Of a stretch of 64,000 nt of DNA, positions 60,953 to 64,000 are shown piece after piece. The position numbers and the translations under genes are program-made. Every line of letters starts with the position of its first letter. Positions within the stretch are counted from its first letter, which is position 1. Source of the stretch: Paralvinella palmiformis (Eukaryota; Annelida; Polychaeta; Terebellida; Alvinellidae); contig JAODUP010000424.1 in assembly GCA_025642065.1 (NCBI GenBank), positions 1 through 64,000 on the forward strand, read 5' to 3'. The notes beneath the pieces were generated by a model that was not told the origin of the DNA, did no database searches, and worked only from the letters and a program-made list of their open reading frames with translations.

Positions 60953-61529
60953 CATAATAAGTTTAGACTATGGATCTAAAATTTTTATGATAGGTTTTAA
61001 CATTCCCCCAGAATCTCGTACCAAGGTACAATACCTTGCCGGTTATAACACGTTAAGAGCTCAGCCTAATCCTTACGCTAGAGCCTAGAAGAGCTAATGC
61101 CGATACGCACCACATTATCGCTCAAACATTAACTACTTGTTTTCTTTCTTATTATTTTTCTGTCCCATTTCTGTGACATACCTATTGTCGTTCGTAGGTT
61201 CACGACAGTACAAAGTATGTTCATAATTTCATAGAATATTAAAAATAAAAATTAGATGTAACGTACATAACCTTACCTTTGTTTACGGGTTACTTCAGTG
61301 ACGACCTTGACATTGTAACACAACAGGGGGCGATTTGGATCGCTTTCAGCTGGTAAAAAGATGAGAGAATTTCAATAAACGGTACTAATGTGTCATCTTA
61401 CCTTGTTTAACATATGCGACTGTACATTTTAATAAAATGTATTATAAAATATAATGAGTCATTTAACAAATCGATATTTTAACAATCAGCATTAATGAGT
61501 TACAGCACTCAACTCATTCTGCGCATGCG
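60953..61529. other. Spacer between arms of the right-edge inverted repeat
   Basis: About 0.57 kb of unique sequence. No gene is recognised. A donor-like AAAGGTAAGG lies on the minus strand at about 61280, and GGGGGCGATTTGGATCGC is near 61325. Confidence 0.5.
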
Positions 61530-61637
61530 TATGCTTTAATTTCTGGTAACATGAGTTGTATTTTTAGTGTCATTAGTTTAAAACTTAGTAAAAGTATCAA
61601 ATTATGGCAGTCGATAGGCGTATGATTTTCACGGGGT

Positions 61638-61735
61638 CCGTCGATCTAGGCCATCATCGATCTCGGCCCATCAGCCTCAGGATGATCAGCCTCGGCCCAT
61701 TTCGACCTCTGCCCATGTCGATCTCGGCTCAGGTT
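61638..61735 (+). repeat. Degenerate ~16-bp minisatellite (TCGATCTCGGCCCATG)
   Basis: Consecutive units: TCGATCTAGGCCATCA, TCGATCTCGGCCCATC, AGCCTCAGGATGATC, AGCCTCGGCCCATTT, CGACCTCTGCCCATG, TCGATCTCGGCTCAGG. Isolated units occur elsewhere in both arms (about 60765, 60820, 60850, 61790, 61822, 61873) and three inverted units at 62325-62370. Confidence 0.75.
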
Positions 61736-61893
61736 TCCAAGCGATTAACATTAAAATAGTTGCTCAAACCATAATGTCAATGGGCCTAGATCGACGTGGG
61801 TATCATAAATATATGTTGATTTCGGCCCATATTGTATTAAAGTGTTTATTGTAGATGCATATTTGTATGTCGCCGATCTCGGCCCATGTTGAT

Positions 61894-61928
<35 letters not shown>

Positions 61929-63251
61929 TATATATTCATAGGGCCTACAGTCTATTGGAATAATATTAATATCAAACGGTTTGTTTTGAATAACAATACC
62001 GAGTAACAGTCCACCCACGTAGGCCTACACTCGTGGTCGATATAGGCGGGCACATGCTCGGAGGAGCTGGTGGGTAGAGCGGTTGCCATTCTTGTATTCT
62101 GTCAAGAAGCCGAAGATCTTCTGCAGGTCGACTACGACAACGGTCCGACTGTATGACATGTATTCCAATGTTTTATTGTATTGAATGAAGCGACTACAAC
62201 TTCATGTACCAACGTTGTTTACATGCACAACTCAAACATGTCCAGCAACCGCAATCTATTTAGGCCGGCCATTTAATCATACATAACAAAACATAGGAAT
62301 ACCACTTTAACAACCAAATAAGTGGCCTGAGATCGACATGGGCTGAGATTGATGGGCCGAGATCGACGCTTCCCTCTAAGTGTAAGCAGAGAGCTTATAA
62401 ATATAGAGAGGCGTTACTCTTGCCGCACCATGTTGAATTTTGAACCAGTGGCGCCTCCAGCGACCGGAGGTATTTCTCTGATAAACAAAAGCTCTCTGGT
62501 TGTCCACATGTGATCTTGTACATGTGTGTGCATGGTTGAAATAAATTGCCAATACTAGTACTATATGTTACATGATCACATACTCTTTTATTAATTAACA
62601 CTTTAATTGTGCACACATGATATTGAAGGAAACGAAACTCTGAAACTGTAAATAAATAATTCCAGTCACTTAATTGATTCATAACCTACAATTTGCGATC
62701 ACTTGAGAACTGATCATAAAATAATTGAACGTGGTTTAAGTTATTTCACAGCTTTGTGTGTGGAAGGCGTAAAGTTTTTTTAATTAAAATCAATTAGATA
62801 TATATGAGGTAAATGCATACAAACACACTTTCATCATGTCAGTTTATCATAGTCCATAAATTTTTATTTATTTGGATATATACATATAATGATATATACA
62901 GCTATTATAACACAACCATAACACAATTCACCATATATTCATAATGTCCATTTATCATATATTAACTTAAAAAATTATAAGTTCATTTAAAGTCTACACC
63001 TCAATAATATAGACCATGCAATACAGGCCTGCCCAGCTGAGAACAAAGAATATACATGGAATATTAACAATGTTTATGTTTGCGTTAACACGTTAGAGAT
63101 AGAGAAATTAGTACTTTCATACAATAAGCGGCATCAAATCTCTTGTGCCACGGGTTCATCTATAGTTACAATCAGTCATTTGTTATCAAATGTACAGAAT
63201 AACCCAAATTGCTTCCAGCTCTAAACAACCACTACTACAAAAATATGACAT

Positions 63252-63795
63252 TTAGTCCAGATCAGTGAACTGTTTATAGTTAGACAGAATATACCCAAAG
63301 ATGTAATAGACACATGCATTGACTACTGTAACAGATAACACCAGTAAATCTGTAACCAAGAGATTGGCCTGTTTACATGGTATCTCATCATCATAGAACT
63401 TCAAGGACTGAAACAGAACAATACCTTGTAAAATAATGACTTGAACCATGTGGATACACAATGTGTAAACACATGTTTTCCTTTTTTCAAGTTGGTTAAA
63501 GCATTTGATTTGATATGCATTTAAGCTATGAAGAGAAGTATACCAATTAAAGCACATGAGCTGAACATTCAAGTATTAATTCAGGTGCTGGTAATCCTTT
63601 TTTTTGTATTAAGATATGAAATGGGCTGACAAAATTTCATGGGTTTGATGCCTTGTTTCTTATTTAATTAATTTTATAATACTAATTTTCACCATTAATA
63701 TTTATAAATATTAATTACCATCACAGCTGGCCCTGTCTCCTGTATAGGTCTCCTATCTGTTAATACCTTCCTCTTTGATGCATGCAGTGGATTTG
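63252..63795 (-). pseudogene. Inverted copy of exons 2-3 of the THAP-like candidate
   Basis: Exon-like blocks 63795-63719 and 63407-63252 are the mirror images of 58828-58904 and 59217-59372, with the same AG/GT borders and the same lengths (77 and 156 bp). One visible change is VYYIFGYI in place of VYYISGYI. The first exon would lie beyond the window. Confidence 0.4.
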
Positions 63796-64000
63796 CTACA
63801 TCAAAAATAGATTGTATAGCATTCTAGATAAGTTGTCTGGTTCATGAATTCCGTTTCAGTGAAATGCATATCATATACATTCTACAATTAGTATTCAAGT
63901 AATTTAAATCTTTCCTCATCATATATCTGAATGATAACAATTAATAACCCATCTTTTACTTCTGTCAATAGAAAAAATAACAAAATGAATGTTTCTACCA

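Larger units (their letters stand above)
61530..64000 (-). repeat. Right arm of right-edge inverted repeat
   Basis: Reverse-complement copy of the left arm, continuing beyond the window. Relative to the left arm it has about 190 extra bases near 61600-61790 holding a 16-bp motif array, and three more motif units at 62325-62370. Confidence 0.9.

Overview
The window is AT-rich eukaryotic nuclear DNA. Small coding exons are bounded by GT-AG introns, (AT)n, (CA)n and (TC)n microsatellites are abundant, tRNA-derived SINEs and non-LTR retrotransposons occur, and relics of several DNA-transposon superfamilies are nested in one another. The mix of CR1/jockey-type LINEs, MULE, hAT, pogo-like and SWIM/YqaJ relics with a conserved PGAP2 gene suggests an invertebrate. 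A mollusc or other lophotrochozoan is an inference from element style, not proven by the sequence.

Three spliced host genes can be rebuilt with matching intron phases. (1) PGAP2 (+, 8148-19349): five coding exons, 261 aa, with a 9.3-kb first intron full of transposons. (2) A nine-finger C2H2 zinc-finger gene (-, 34599-23146): eight coding exons, 563 aa; I do not recognise an ortholog. (3) A beta-propeller/WD-like protein gene (-, 50807-46961): five coding exons, 401 aa, family not recognised. A fourth, doubtful spliced unit with a THAP-like start lies at 58011-59372 and is partly mirrored at 63795-63252. There is no operon-like logic: the genes are independent neighbours and most of the remaining sequence is transposon-derived.

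Layout: 1-6690 is a large palindrome with degraded LINE copies. Its left arm is a noisy reverse-complement copy of the right arm, and the turn is marked by 174 A followed by 93 C, which looks like a fold-back read artefact. 6130-8147 holds a truncated LINE and PGAP2 upstream sequence. 8148-19349 is PGAP2. 19350-23145 is intergenic with a SINE. 23146-34599 is the zinc-finger gene with MITEs, a SINE and pogo-like relics in its introns. 34600-46960 is a transposon graveyard: SINEs, a MULE apparently split by a CR1 LINE and a hAT-like MITE, then microsatellites. 46961-50807 is the propeller gene. 50808-57840 carries a SINE, a hAT relic, a broken SWIM/YqaJ gene, a MITE and a LINE ORF1 piece. 58011-64000 contains a second inverted repeat with arms longer than 2.3 kb and a 0.57-kb spacer. 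Its arms differ by indels and by copies of a 16-bp motif, so it may be real, and it runs past the window edge.
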